Source: Flavobacteriales bacterium (GTDB lineage: Bacteria; Bacteroidota; Bacteroidia; Flavobacteriales_D; Cryomorphaceae). Taken from it: a stretch of 10,825 nt of DNA. Where the stretch lies: contig JAIVHQ010000037.1 in assembly GCA_020200995.1 (NCBI GenBank), forward strand, positions 1-10,825, read 5' to 3'. The position numbers were made by a program, and so were the translations under genes. Under the pieces are notes generated by a model. It was given only the letters and a program-made list of their open reading frames with translations. It searched no databases and was not told the origin of the DNA. Below are positions 1 through 7,854 of this stretch, piece by piece. Each line of letters opens with the position of its first letter. Position 1 is the first letter of the stretch.

Positions 1-1
1 T

Positions 2-1042
2 CTCTTGCTCCTTGCGGGATGCTCGGAAGACACGGAGAAGAGCACGATTGAAACTCCGTCCGTTGCCGTAAAAGTTCAGAAAGCCTCGGGTGGTGAAAAT
101 ATGCGATACATCTCTGCTACGGGACAGGTAGAAGCGACAAAGAGCGCCAATCTCAGCACCCGAATGATGGGCTACGTCAAAGACCTTCCGGTAAAAACGG
201 GTCAGGAAGTAAATAAAGGGGATTTGATCATCAGCTTGTCCAATACGGACCTTCTGGCTAAAAAAGGACAAGCAGAAGCAGGCGTGATGCAAGCTGAAGC
301 GTCCTTTAAAAATGCCGAAAAAGATTATGAGCGTTTTCAGGCTTTATTTGCCAAAAAGAGCGCTTCCCAAAAGGAACTCGACGATATGACAACCCGCTAC
401 GAGATGGCTGAGGCCGGATTGGGAGCGGCCCGAGAAATGCTGAAGGAGGTGAACGCACAGTTTTCATTTGCCAATATCAGGGCACCGTTTAGCGGAGTGG
501 TGATCAACACTTTTGTAAAGGAAGGTGATATGGCCGCTCCGGGAATGCCTTTGGTGAGCATGGAAGCTCCCGGCCAAATGCAAATATCGGCCATGGTCTC
601 TGAGTCGGAAATAAAATATGTGCACAGAGGATTGATGGCAGATATTTCGCTCAAGTCCATCGGAAAAACGGTCGAAGGCACGGTGAGTGAGGTGAGCCTT
701 TCGGCAAAAAATACGGGAGGCCAATACGTGGTGAAGATCGATATGGAATCTGATAGCGCCGTATATGCGGGGATGTATGCCAATGTGCAAATCCACGCGA
801 AAGATACACCTGGTCAAGATGAGAGCGGCAGTGTATGGATTCCGGAAGATGCCCTCGTTCATCAGGGTCAACTTACGGGAGTGTACACCATTGGAAATGA
901 AAACGCCGCCATTTTAAGGTGGCTCAAAACAGGCAGAAAAAACGGCAATACAGTGGAAGTGCTCTCGGGGCTGAAACGGGATGAAACCTTTATCATTTCA
1001 GCCGACGGGCGCTTGTACAACGGCGTTTCAGTGACCTTTTAA
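2..1042 (+). CDS. RND efflux periplasmic adaptor (MFP/HlyD family), lipoprotein, 5' partial
   Basis: Membrane-fusion protein that links an inner-membrane RND pump to an outer-membrane channel. The frame is open to the left edge, so the true start lies outside the window; the TTG at 5 is inside the signal peptide. The first visible residues, LLLLAGC, form a lipobox, so the mature protein should be anchored at the Cys. Counting from the TTG, residues 56-80 (GYVKDLPVKTGQEVNKGD) are the first half of the lipoyl-like domain. Residues 85-150 form the charged alpha-helical hairpin, and 155-186 (IRAPFSGVV, then VKEGD) the second lipoyl half. The beta-barrel and membrane-proximal domains follow. The length of about 350 residues is normal. 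The RND permease lies 130 bases downstream on the same strand. Family assignment is firm; the substrate cannot be read from the sequence. Confidence 0.93.
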   Translation, partial: LLLLAGCSEDTEKSTIETPSVAVKVQKASGGENMRYISATGQVEATKSANLSTRMMGYVKDLPVKTGQEVNKGDLIISLSNTDLLAKKGQAEAGVMQAEASFKNAEKDYERFQALFAKKSASQKELDDMTTRYEMAEAGLGAAREMLKEVNAQFSFANIRAPFSGVVINTFVKEGDMAAPGMPLVSMEAPGQMQISAMVSESEIKYVHRGLMADISLKSIGKTVEGTVSEVSLSAKNTGGQYVVKIDMESDSAVYAGMYANVQIHAKDTPGQDESGSVWIPEDALVHQGQLTGVYTIGNENAAILRWLKTGRKNGNTVEVLSGLKRDETFIISADGRLYNGVSVTF

Positions 1043-1073
1043 TTTGTGTTGAATATCAATTAGATGAATGTCC

Positions 1074-1159
1074 GCGTGAGGGATAGAAGCGGTTATCCTT
1101 TTTGGCCTTTTTCGGCCAAAAAGATAGTAGCGGATAGCCCGGCCCGAAGGGACACGCCC
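1074..1159 (+). other. Structured intergenic element (nested hairpins) inside the efflux operon
   Basis: Between adaptor and permease there is a nested set of pairings. The outer stem is GCGTG (1074-1078) with CACGC (1153-1157). The middle stem is GGTTATCC (1091-1098) with GGATAGCC (1132-1139), with one G-U pair. The inner perfect hairpin is TTTTTGGCC (1099-1107) with GGCCAAAAA (1114-1122). A small CCC-GAA-GGG hairpin lies at 1143-1151. The element ends 13 bases before the permease ATG. The layout resembles short repeats I recall as scattered through Bacteroidota genomes, perhaps related to the Flavo-1 RNA motif, but I could not test this. It could be an RNA element, an attenuator or a repetitive hairpin. 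Confidence 0.55.
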
Positions 1160-1172
1160 AAAGAAAAAAATT

Positions 1173-2729
1173 ATGCAAGAAGGAATATCGGGTAAAATAG
1201 CCAACTTATTTATCAATTCTAAGCTCACTATTTTGCTTATGGTGGGATTGATGGCTATCGGGGTGTATAGTTCTACGCTCATTCCACGCGAAGAAGAGCC
1301 GCAAATTGTAGTGCCGATGGCCGATGTGATGATAGGCTATCCGGGTGCCTCTCCTAAGGAAGTGGAGAGCCGAGTGATCGTGCCTTTGGAGAAAGTGCTT
1401 GCCAATATCAACGGCGTGGAGCACCTGCACGGTTCGGCGATGAACGGAATGGGAATGATCATCGTTCAATTTTACGTGGGCGAGGATGTGGAGCGCTCTT
1501 ACCTCAATCTTTACGATGCGTTGATGAAAAACAAGCACCTCTTTCCCGAAGGTGTAATGGAACCGATCGTCAAAACTCGGGCAATCGACGATGTGCCCAT
1601 GTTGGGACTGACGCTTTGGAGTGAAAACTACGGCGATTTTGAGATTCGGGAAATGGCCGAGGAACTGGTTACGGAAATCAAAAAAGTAGATGATGTTTCA
1701 GTGACCAATATCATCGGAGGGCGAAACCGCGAATTGCGCGTGGTACTCGACAAGGATAAGATGTCGGAAAGCGGGATAGATGCGCTGGGTATTATCGAAA
1801 TGATTAAAGCCAACAACAAAAGCTCGCAATCGGGAAGTTTTGATAGCGGCGATGAGGAGTTTTTGGTTACGACGGGACAGTTTTTGCGTTCTGCCGAAGA
1901 TGTGGGAAACATTGTGGTGGGTGTAAATGACAATATGCCCGTTTACTTAAATCAAATAGCCCGCATCGAAGACGGGCCCGAGGTGCCTTCCAGCTACGTC
2001 TCTTTCGGCTACGGCTCGGGGCAGGCGGAGCATGAAGCAGATCCTTCTGAGTACCCCGCAGTGACCATTTCGGTGGCCAAGGTGAAAGGTACCGATGCCA
2101 TGAAAATATCTGAAAAAATTCTCGATCGGGTCGACGTTTTAAAGCGCACACTTATTCCCGACGATGTGAATGTTGAAGTGAGCCGAAATTACGGCGAAAC
2201 GGCATCGCACAAAGTAGGCGAGCTGCTGCTGCACCTCGGGGTGGCCATTTTGGCCGTAACCATTTTGGTGATGTTTGCCATGGGTTGGCGCGGTGGTTTG
2301 GTGGTGTTTTTCTCCGTTCCACTCACCTTTGCACTCACGCTTTTCAGCTACTACCTGCTGGGCTATACCCTGAACCGAATTACCCTTTTTGCCCTTGTTT
2401 TTGTGGTGGGAATTGTGGTGGACGACAGCATCATCATCGCCGAGAATATGCATCGCCACTTCAAGATGAAACGATTGCCGTTTAAGCAGGCCGCCATATA
2501 CGCCATCAACGAAGTAGGGAATCCTACCATTCTGGCCACCTTTACCGTAATCGCTGCAATTTTGCCCATGGCATTTGTGTCGGGAATGATGGGGCCTTAC
2601 ATGAGTCCGATGCCTATCGGTGCTTCCATTGCGATGATTTTATCGCTTTTTATAGCATTGACCGTTACGCCGTACCTGGGTTTTGTTGGGATCGGTGGGG
2701 ATGTTTTTCACCAAATCGGTGGCGGTTAA
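1173..2729 (+). CDS. RND efflux permease, N-terminal fragment (gene disrupted)
   Basis: N-terminal half of a proton-driven RND (AcrB-like) pump of the inner membrane. Residues 14-36 are TM1. Periplasmic porter segments follow (GYPGASPKEVES at 55-66). The TM2-TM6 block spans about 350-500. It includes VVGIVVDDSI, with D417 and D418 in TM4 as the expected proton-relay pair, and GMMGPYMSP before TM6. The reading is family-like up to about residue 503 (ALTVTPYLG). It then becomes 15 unrelated residues and a stop at 2727-2729, where the family would continue with a cytoplasmic loop and TM7. The rest of the pump is in another frame (2683-4245). The ATG at 1173 gives the normal MQEGISGKIA-type start just ahead of TM1. 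No strong ribosome-binding site is seen. This is half of a pseudogene unless the break is an assembly error. Confidence 0.9.
   Translation: MQEGISGKIANLFINSKLTILLMVGLMAIGVYSSTLIPREEEPQIVVPMADVMIGYPGASPKEVESRVIVPLEKVLANINGVEHLHGSAMNGMGMIIVQFYVGEDVERSYLNLYDALMKNKHLFPEGVMEPIVKTRAIDDVPMLGLTLWSENYGDFEIREMAEELVTEIKKVDDVSVTNIIGGRNRELRVVLDKDKMSESGIDALGIIEMIKANNKSSQSGSFDSGDEEFLVTTGQFLRSAEDVGNIVVGVNDNMPVYLNQIARIEDGPEVPSSYVSFGYGSGQAEHEADPSEYPAVTISVAKVKGTDAMKISEKILDRVDVLKRTLIPDDVNVEVSRNYGETASHKVGELLLHLGVAILAVTILVMFAMGWRGGLVVFFSVPLTFALTLFSYYLLGYTLNRITLFALVFVVGIVVDDSIIIAENMHRHFKMKRLPFKQAAIYAINEVGNPTILATFTVIAAILPMAFVSGMMGPYMSPMPIGASIAMILSLFIALTVTPYLGFVGIGGDVFHQIGGG
2673..2703 (+). other. Frame break with missing segment in the RND permease
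   Basis: Frame 3 reads TVTPYLG up to about 2681 and then diverges. Frame 1 becomes family-like from about 2677 (WVLLGSVGMFF). TM6 therefore runs almost directly into the second half of TM7. RND pumps normally have some 50-70 residues here: the cytoplasmic loop, the amphipathic helix and the start of TM7. The join thus combines a frame change with loss of probably 150-220 bases. The bases CTGGGTTTTGTTGGG at the join contain repeated TGGG/TTGGG words, which would suit a microhomology deletion. The size is inferred from family architecture, not measured. Confidence 0.75.
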
Positions 2730-4245
2730 AATGCTGCCCTTCGACAACAAGAATGAATTTCAGGTGGTGATTGACCTGCCCGAGGGAACCACGCTGGAAC
2801 GCACGGCAGCAGTGACCAAGGAGATAGCGCAATACATCTCAACGGAGCCCGAAGTGGTAAATTACCAAAACTATGTAGGCACATCTGCACCGATCACTTT
2901 TAACGGTTTAGTAAGGCACTACGACCTGCGCTCCACGAGCAATGTATCGGACATACAGGTTAACCTATTGCCAAAAGGCGAGCGCTCCGATCAAAGTCAC
3001 GACATCGCCAAACGGGTGCGTCCCCAAATTCAAAAAATTGCGGCCCGATACGGAGCCAATGTGAAAATTGTAGAAGTACCGCCGGGGCCTCCCGTTCTCT
3101 CAACTTTGGTGGCTGAAATTTATGGCCCCGATTACGACGGGCAAATTGAAGTCGCTCAAAATGTGATTGACATTCTGGATAGCACCGATGCCGTGGTCGA
3201 TATCGACTGGAGAGTAGAAGCTCATCAGACCGAATACCATTTGGTAGTAGACAACGAAAAAGCCATGCTGAACGGAGTGGCGCCCGCGCAAATCGTAGGA
3301 AACATTACTTACGTGCTCGGTGAGCATACCGTATCGAACGTATACGATGAAAATTCGAGCGATCCCATTGGAATAGTATTGGCCTTGGATAATCGGGATA
3401 AGACCGATTTACAAGCCATTCAAAATATGCAGGTAAAAACGCAGTCAGGTCAAATGATGCCGATGAGCGCATTGGTGCGCGTGGAGGAAAATACGCTGGA
3501 GCCTTCCATTTACCGAAAAGACCAAAAGAGAGTGGTATACGTGATGGCCGATATGGCAGGTGGACTGGAGAGCCCCGTCTATGCCATATTGGGAATGGAA
3601 GAAAAGCTGAAAGCAATTGACCTCCCGAAGGGCTATACCATGAATGAAATGTACCTGGGTCAACCAGAAGATGAGCAAAATTATACGGTAAAGTGGGACG
3701 GCGAATGGCAAATTACTTTGGAAGTATTTCGCGATCTTGGTACGGCATTTTTGGTGGTCATCATTATCATTTACATGTTGATTGTGGGGTGGTTTCAGAA
3801 TTTTAAAACCCCTCTGGTGATGATGGTTGCCATTCCACTGTCATTGGTGGGAATCGTGCTGGGTCACTGGCTTTTGGACGCCTTTTTTACTGCGACATCT
3901 TTTATCGGGATGATCGCCCTCGCAGGAGTAATGGTGCGGAATTCCGTGTTGCTGATCGACTTTATCGAAATCAGATTGAATGAAGGCATCCCGATGAAAC
4001 GCGCGATCATCGATGCAGGAGCGGTGCGTACGACCCCTATTTTGCTTACCACGGGCGCGGTGGTGATCGGAGCCTCCATTATTTTGTTCGACCCGATCTT
4101 CCAGGGACTGGCCATTTCATTGGTGGCAGGGGCCATTGTATCCACTTTGCTTACGCTGATTGTGGTTCCCCTGGTTTACTACATGACGGAGCACAAGAAA
4201 TGGGAAAAGATTCACGCCGAAGCGAAAGGTGAACAAGGAAATTAA
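2683..4245 (+). CDS. RND efflux permease, C-terminal fragment (gene disrupted)
   Basis: C-terminal half of the same RND pump, one frame over. The TTG at 2683 and the ATG at 2701 are unlikely to be real starts, because both fall inside what should be TM7. Visible parts, counted from the TTG, are the end of TM7 (LGSVGMFF), then VKMLPFDNKNEFQVVIDLPE at about 16-35 opening the second porter region. A long periplasmic domain follows, with PPGPPVLSTLVAEIYGPDYD. TM8 is at about 354-371 (TAFLVVIIIIYMLIVGWF), the TM10 motif GMIALAGVMVRNSVLLIDF at about 409-427, and the last two helices end in LVVPLVYYMTEHKKW. No other stop or frame change is seen, so the damage looks recent or artificial. The next gene starts 11 bases after the stop. 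Confidence 0.9.
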   Translation: MLGSVGMFFTKSVAVKMLPFDNKNEFQVVIDLPEGTTLERTAAVTKEIAQYISTEPEVVNYQNYVGTSAPITFNGLVRHYDLRSTSNVSDIQVNLLPKGERSDQSHDIAKRVRPQIQKIAARYGANVKIVEVPPGPPVLSTLVAEIYGPDYDGQIEVAQNVIDILDSTDAVVDIDWRVEAHQTEYHLVVDNEKAMLNGVAPAQIVGNITYVLGEHTVSNVYDENSSDPIGIVLALDNRDKTDLQAIQNMQVKTQSGQMMPMSALVRVEENTLEPSIYRKDQKRVVYVMADMAGGLESPVYAILGMEEKLKAIDLPKGYTMNEMYLGQPEDEQNYTVKWDGEWQITLEVFRDLGTAFLVVIIIIYMLIVGWFQNFKTPLVMMVAIPLSLVGIVLGHWLLDAFFTATSFIGMIALAGVMVRNSVLLIDFIEIRLNEGIPMKRAIIDAGAVRTTPILLTTGAVVIGASIILFDPIFQGLAISLVAGAIVSTLLTLIVVPLVYYMTEHKKWEKIHAEAKGEQGN

Positions 4246-4256
4246 AAGCGAAGGAT

Positions 4257-4568
4257 ATGAAGTTTTTAGTGATTACTGCCATTAGCGCATACGAGACGGA
4301 TGTGAAGAACATTCTCAAAAAGTGCAAGGTTCAAACCTTTTCCTTTCACGAAATAGTAGGGTATAAAAACCGTGACCCGTCTGAGGAAATTCCGCACTGG
4401 TTTGCCGGAGATGAGTCCCGTACCACAGAGTCTGTCATATTTTACATTTTTGCTTCCGCAGAAATGGCCGAAAGCGTTTTCAAAGAGATCAATCACGCAA
4501 ATTCCCAACAGGAATTTAAGTCTAAAATCCACCTTGTTTCACTCAATGTGGAACAGTCAAATATCTAA
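4257..4568 (+). CDS. Small PII-like protein of the efflux operon
   Basis: A 103-residue cytoplasmic protein with no signal peptide. Its start (MKFLVITAISAYETDVKNIL, then HEIVGYKN at 31-38) follows the beta-alpha-beta pattern of PII (GlnB)-like proteins, where a first strand and a helix with a DVKxxL pattern lead to a strand ending in GYKN or GYGR. The second half (ESVIFYIFASAEMAESVFKE, then SKIHLVSLNVEQ) fits a second beta-alpha-beta unit, and the total length fits the fold. PII-like proteins such as DUF3240 are known beside RND metal pumps, so a regulatory or ligand-sensing role for this pump is a reasonable inference. It lies 11 bases after the permease and 4 bases before the DUF2892 gene, so it is part of the operon. 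The fold is judged from pattern only; the ligand is unknown. Confidence 0.6.
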   Translation: MKFLVITAISAYETDVKNILKKCKVQTFSFHEIVGYKNRDPSEEIPHWFAGDESRTTESVIFYIFASAEMAESVFKEINHANSQQEFKSKIHLVSLNVEQSNI

Positions 4569-4572
4569 AATC

Positions 4573-4776
4573 ATGATCACAAGAATTATACATGCCGTAG
4601 CAGGCAGCTTTATCCTGATAAGTGTTATTCTGGCCGTTTCCGTTAATATGAATTGGCTTTGGTTCACTGCTTTTGTGGGAGCCAATTTGCTTCAATCTTC
4701 CTTTACCCAATGGTGCTTGTTGGAAAAGATTTTAAGGGGAATCGGAATAAAAGATACCAAGGCCGGAAGGATTTAA
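4573..4776 (+). CDS. DUF2892 family inner-membrane protein
   Basis: A 67-residue membrane protein. The start chosen is the ATG at 4573 (MITRIIHAVAG), 4 bases after the PII-like stop. Longer versions of the frame begin inside that gene and give an unrelated, unstructured N-terminus. Two hydrophobic helices are visible, at about 9-25 (VAGSFILISVILAVSVN) and 28-46 (NWLWFTAFVGANLLQSSFT). A tail QWCLLEKILRGIGIK follows. The pair of helices and the C-containing turn before a (K)IL..LGIK end are typical of DUF2892 (YgaP-type membrane domain). The family has no settled function; such genes often accompany efflux or rhodanese/sulfur genes. It is the last gene of the operon. Confidence 0.8.
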   Translation: MITRIIHAVAGSFILISVILAVSVNMNWLWFTAFVGANLLQSSFTQWCLLEKILRGIGIKDTKAGRI

Positions 4777-4846
4777 AATTTAATAATTGCGCTTTTGCTC
4801 AATCCGCGAGACCTCCCGATAAAGGTAGCGTATCAGAGCAGCCATA

Positions 4847-4871
4847 CTTACCCGGCGAGCAGGCAGGTAAG
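4847..4871. repeat. Hairpin between convergent genes
   Basis: CTTACC (4847-4852) and GGTAAG (4866-4871) form a perfect 6-bp inverted repeat around a GC-rich 13-base loop. It lies in the 181-base gap between the end of the + strand efflux operon and the end of the - strand DsrE-like gene. No long T-tract follows on either strand, so it is only a weak terminator candidate. It could instead be a small dispersed palindrome. Confidence 0.35.
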
Positions 4872-4957
4872 CCATCACGAAATTTAATCAAGGCACTACT
4901 CCTAAATTAAGCTCTTCTCCCGATCTTGACCGCTTACACTACTTTATGCCTTTTACC

Positions 4958-5413
4958 TCAGTACGTGAAAACTGTTGGGTTTCCAATGATTTTATCCATC
5001 ATCACCTTTTCTTCACCGAGTATAAAATTGCCCGGGAGATCTGATTTTTTGACACCGTGAACTTGCATACAATGCGGGCAGGCGATTACTTGTCCGCCCT
5101 TACTTTGAATAGAATCTAAAATTGATCTGAGAGATTCCTCTTCAAATGAAATGGTATCAGCTCCTGACTGCAAAAGCTTCACTCCATCTACATTTAAAAA
5201 TACGGTGACATTTACACCACTATTTTGCGCCTTTTCGGCAAAATGAAGCCCCATGAATGCACCATGGGCATTTTCGGTTGCGTCACTGGTAAGGTTGATG
5301 ATCAGTTCATTCGAATTTACCGGCGTTTTTTCTTGCACCGGAGGTGAATTTTCACAGGATGCAAAAAGTGAAGCAACCAGAATTAAACCAACCAAATTTT
5401 TAAGATTTTTCAT
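4958..5413 (-). CDS. DsrE-like lipoprotein with CPHC motif
   Basis: A 151-residue exported lipoprotein of the DsrE/DsrF-like fold, which carries sulfur-transfer and related thiol proteins. Residues 1-20 are a signal peptide ending in the lipobox LFASC, so C20 is the anchor. Residues 35-80 (ELIINLTSDATENAHGAF, then FAEKAQNSGVNVTVFLNVDGV) match the first strand, helix and second strand of DsrE-like proteins. The conserved Cys region is VIACPHCMQVHGV at 109-121, with C112, C115, M116 and H119. The C-terminus is short and hydrophobic. It lies 69 bases after the receptor, beyond a terminator-like hairpin, on the same strand. The paired Cys with Met and His could bind copper or do thiol chemistry in the periplasm; this is inferred from the motif and the neighbouring copper-type receptor. 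Confidence 0.82.
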   Translation of the reverse strand: MKNLKNLVGLILVASLFASCENSPPVQEKTPVNSNELIINLTSDATENAHGAFMGLHFAEKAQNSGVNVTVFLNVDGVKLLQSGADTISFEEESLRSILDSIQSKGGQVIACPHCMQVHGVKKSDLPGNFILGEEKVMMDKIIGNPTVFTY

Positions 5414-5436
5414 TTCTAAATAAGTTTAAAATTGTA

Positions 5437-5471
5437 GAAAAAGCGAAGCGAAGCAGGAATTCTACTTCGCT
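5437..5471 (-). terminator. Probable terminator after the TonB-dependent receptor
   Basis: Read on the - strand, AGCGAAG (5471-5465) pairs with CTTCGCT (5453-5447) around an 11-base loop. After four further bases (TCGC) a run of five T follows. It begins 12 bases after the receptor stop and ends before the DsrE-like start. An alternative pairing, GTAGAA with TTCTAC, overlaps it, so some read-through into the lipoprotein gene is possible. Confidence 0.5.
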
Positions 5472-5482
5472 CCAGAAATTTA

Positions 5483-7741
5483 TTAAAATGTAAAGTTCAC
5501 GCTGGCAAAAATATTTCTTCCCGGGGCAAAAATCGGATTATTGGTTCCCCTGACAGAGCGATTAAGATGCTCATAGTAGTTTTCGTCCAGCAGGTTATTG
5601 ACTCCTGCACTGATCGATAAGCTATTCGTAACCTGATAACCGATTTTAAGGTCCAGTAAGGCAAATGAAGGGGTTCCGGTTTCACCAAACTCAGAAGATG
5701 TTCTTGATTGATCAGCAACATATCGGAAAATGACTTCCGGTCTCAGTCGATCTTTGAGATAGCTCCCGTAGAGCGCATAGCGGATATCCAAGGGTGCAAT
5801 TTCAGGCAGGGCTTCGTCACGTTCCAAATCTTGCCCGTAAGTATAGGCAATGCCCAATCGGTGAGATAAACCTGCCAATAATTGCTGATCCCAGCTTATC
5901 TCGAAGCCTGTTTTGAATGCTTCATCAATATTGATATACTGCCGAACACCCGGGCTGCCGGGAATTCTCGGGGTAAGCGTTGTGTCAATTACCGATGAGA
6001 TATAATCCTGTAAGTAGGCGGCAAACAAATCTACACTAATGGCAGATCCTTCGCTCAAGGCCCATTTGAAGGTCAAGTCGGCCTGATAGTTTACTTCCGT
6101 TGCCAGCTGCGGATTGCCAAGCATTTCAAAGGGGTCCTGGCCAACCGGAAAGTAGTTGATAAACCGCTCCGTTAAACTTCCGCTGCGTTGTGCTCGGGCA
6201 AACCATAGACCCGTTTGAATCTTATTTCCAAAGTCCTTTTTCATGCCCAGGCTTAAACTTGGATTGACTTGGGTGATTTGGGTATTCGGGTTTACCAGCG
6301 TAAACTCCTGAGTGGGGTCATTCACATCGGCAGAGTTTATCTCCATTCTTCCTGATGCGATGTAGTCAAACAATTGACCGTCGATTTGGTATTCTGCAAA
6401 AAGACCAGTTTTACTGATTCGACCATCTTGCCAGGCATTGTCTTGCAACGTTTTCCCTGCCATTGGACCCATTAAAAATTCCCTGACCCTTGTGCCTTCA
6501 GCACCCTCTATTCGCAGGTCTGCACCCGCATAAAGTTTGGCATTTGAAAGTTGCCAAACTCCTTCAGTCCGACCTCCGTAATTGTAGGTTGTGGCAAAGG
6601 TTTCGGCATTTAACATTCGAGGATCTAAGGGCTTGATCAGGTTGTTCATCAGGTGATCTACAAAGGACCCAAACACAGTGGTATTTATACTTTGCAGGTT
6701 CTTGCCATCAAATTGTATGTCGTGTCGCGCATTGAACATCCATGTATCATCTTTTCTTAAATCCATCGGCAAAGCAGGAAAGTCGGCGTCACGTGCCCGG
6801 TTGTAGGTGGCTGATAAGCGCAACTGCTGATTAGATGCTAACTTGATGCCCGCATTTGTACCAAAACTGCCCCTACTGAAATCTGCCTGAACGGTTTCGC
6901 CATCGCCTGTAGTATAATCATCGCCTTGCGACCATGATGCAAAAAAGCTCACATCGTACTTTTCGCCACTCAGGCCGAACCGGCTTTCCCCTCTCATAAG
7001 ATTGCCATTGCTCTCGTACCCGGAGGATAAACGACCGTAAAAATCAGGCTGACTACTGAAACGCAATTTTGCGGGAATAAAATTGATGGTCGCTCCGATT
7101 CCGGTCCCATAACGCAGCGCATGTGGGCCTTTTAGTATTTCAATACGGTCCATCATGTTAGGTGCCATTTGGCTTGTAGGCGGATCCATTCTGTTTGGAC
7201 AAGCTGCCGTAGCGCTTTGTGCACCATTCATCACCACATTGAGTTGGTCATATTTAAATCCCCTAAAAACAGGTTCAAAACCATAGTTGCCACCTTTTCT
7301 GATACTGTTAAAAGCAGGGATTTGATTGAGTATATTGGCCGCATCGTGTTCTAAGCGTTCTTCGTACTTGATCTTTAGATCTCCCTCAGGTTGAGCACTT
7401 TGCGGTCTTACAGCTATGACGGTTACCGGATAAAGATTAACAGATACTTCTTTTCTAAAAATCACTTTATCTTCAATTGCCGATTTAAGTTCGTTATCCG
7501 TTAATGACCATGAGCCATAGTTTACGTGAGAAAGGCGCATGGTTTTTCCTTCGACATGAGAAAAGCGAATGATACCATTTTGATCGGAAAGGCCATTTTT
7601 TCGATCGTATTCGAAGGTTGCACCTGCGATAGGTGAGGCATTCTCTACATCGAGTAATCTGATTTCCTCCTGCCCGGATTGGGCAAGTAAGGTCGATGAC
7701 AGCGCACAAAAGGCTATCATCAAAATATTTTTGAAACTCAT
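5483..7741 (-). CDS. TonB-dependent outer-membrane receptor, OprC-like, predicted copper
   Basis: A 752-residue outer-membrane receptor. Residues 1-20 are a signal peptide (cut after STLLA). About 25-100 is a carboxypeptidase-regulatory-like domain, usual in Bacteroidota. About 120-225 is the plug (ILNQIPAFNSIRKGGNYG, then RIEILKGPHALRYGTGIGATI), followed by the beta-barrel to the terminal Phe (NIFASVNFTF). The plug has C181PNRM185 and an extracellular part of the barrel has H363LM365. Pseudomonas OprC binds copper with a CxxxM-HxM set, C143, M147, H323 and M325. Here the spacing is 182 residues against 180, so copper is the likely cargo. The Cys-rich protein lies 113 bases upstream with no clear promoter between, suggesting co-transcription. 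Receptor family is certain; copper is a strong inference. Confidence 0.93.
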   Translation of the reverse strand: MSFKNILMIAFCALSSTLLAQSGQEEIRLLDVENASPIAGATFEYDRKNGLSDQNGIIRFSHVEGKTMRLSHVNYGSWSLTDNELKSAIEDKVIFRKEVSVNLYPVTVIAVRPQSAQPEGDLKIKYEERLEHDAANILNQIPAFNSIRKGGNYGFEPVFRGFKYDQLNVVMNGAQSATAACPNRMDPPTSQMAPNMMDRIEILKGPHALRYGTGIGATINFIPAKLRFSSQPDFYGRLSSGYESNGNLMRGESRFGLSGEKYDVSFFASWSQGDDYTTGDGETVQADFSRGSFGTNAGIKLASNQQLRLSATYNRARDADFPALPMDLRKDDTWMFNARHDIQFDGKNLQSINTTVFGSFVDHLMNNLIKPLDPRMLNAETFATTYNYGGRTEGVWQLSNAKLYAGADLRIEGAEGTRVREFLMGPMAGKTLQDNAWQDGRISKTGLFAEYQIDGQLFDYIASGRMEINSADVNDPTQEFTLVNPNTQITQVNPSLSLGMKKDFGNKIQTGLWFARAQRSGSLTERFINYFPVGQDPFEMLGNPQLATEVNYQADLTFKWALSEGSAISVDLFAAYLQDYISSVIDTTLTPRIPGSPGVRQYINIDEAFKTGFEISWDQQLLAGLSHRLGIAYTYGQDLERDEALPEIAPLDIRYALYGSYLKDRLRPEVIFRYVADQSRTSSEFGETGTPSFALLDLKIGYQVTNSLSISAGVNNLLDENYYEHLNRSVRGTNNPIFAPGRNIFASVNFTF

Positions 7742-7854
7742 TTTGATTCTTAATTTTTTGAAATAATGAATTTAGAGCAGGTCCATACCCTACTCCAAAA
7801 TACACTGCCACTGACAGGTATTTTCACTTTTGAATGGCAAAGCCAATCAAAACA

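Noticed and set aside
2676..2729. Programmed ribosomal frameshift joining the two RND halves
   Set aside because: No slippery heptamer with a downstream structure is evident, and a frameshift would still leave the loop and half of TM7 missing. RND pumps are not known to use this.
4372..4572. Longer N-terminus for the DUF2892 gene starting at 4372
   Set aside because: This part overlaps the PII-like gene in another frame and encodes no recognisable sequence. The ATG at 4573 gives the normal family start and 4-base spacing.
4653..4910. 85-codon open frame on the + strand
   Set aside because: It starts inside the DUF2892 gene in another frame and runs through the hairpin-bearing intergenic gap. 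No family-like residues are seen.
7494..7811. 105-codon open frame on the - strand at the 5' end of the receptor gene
   Set aside because: It overlaps the well-supported receptor start in a different frame and has no motif or signal peptide.
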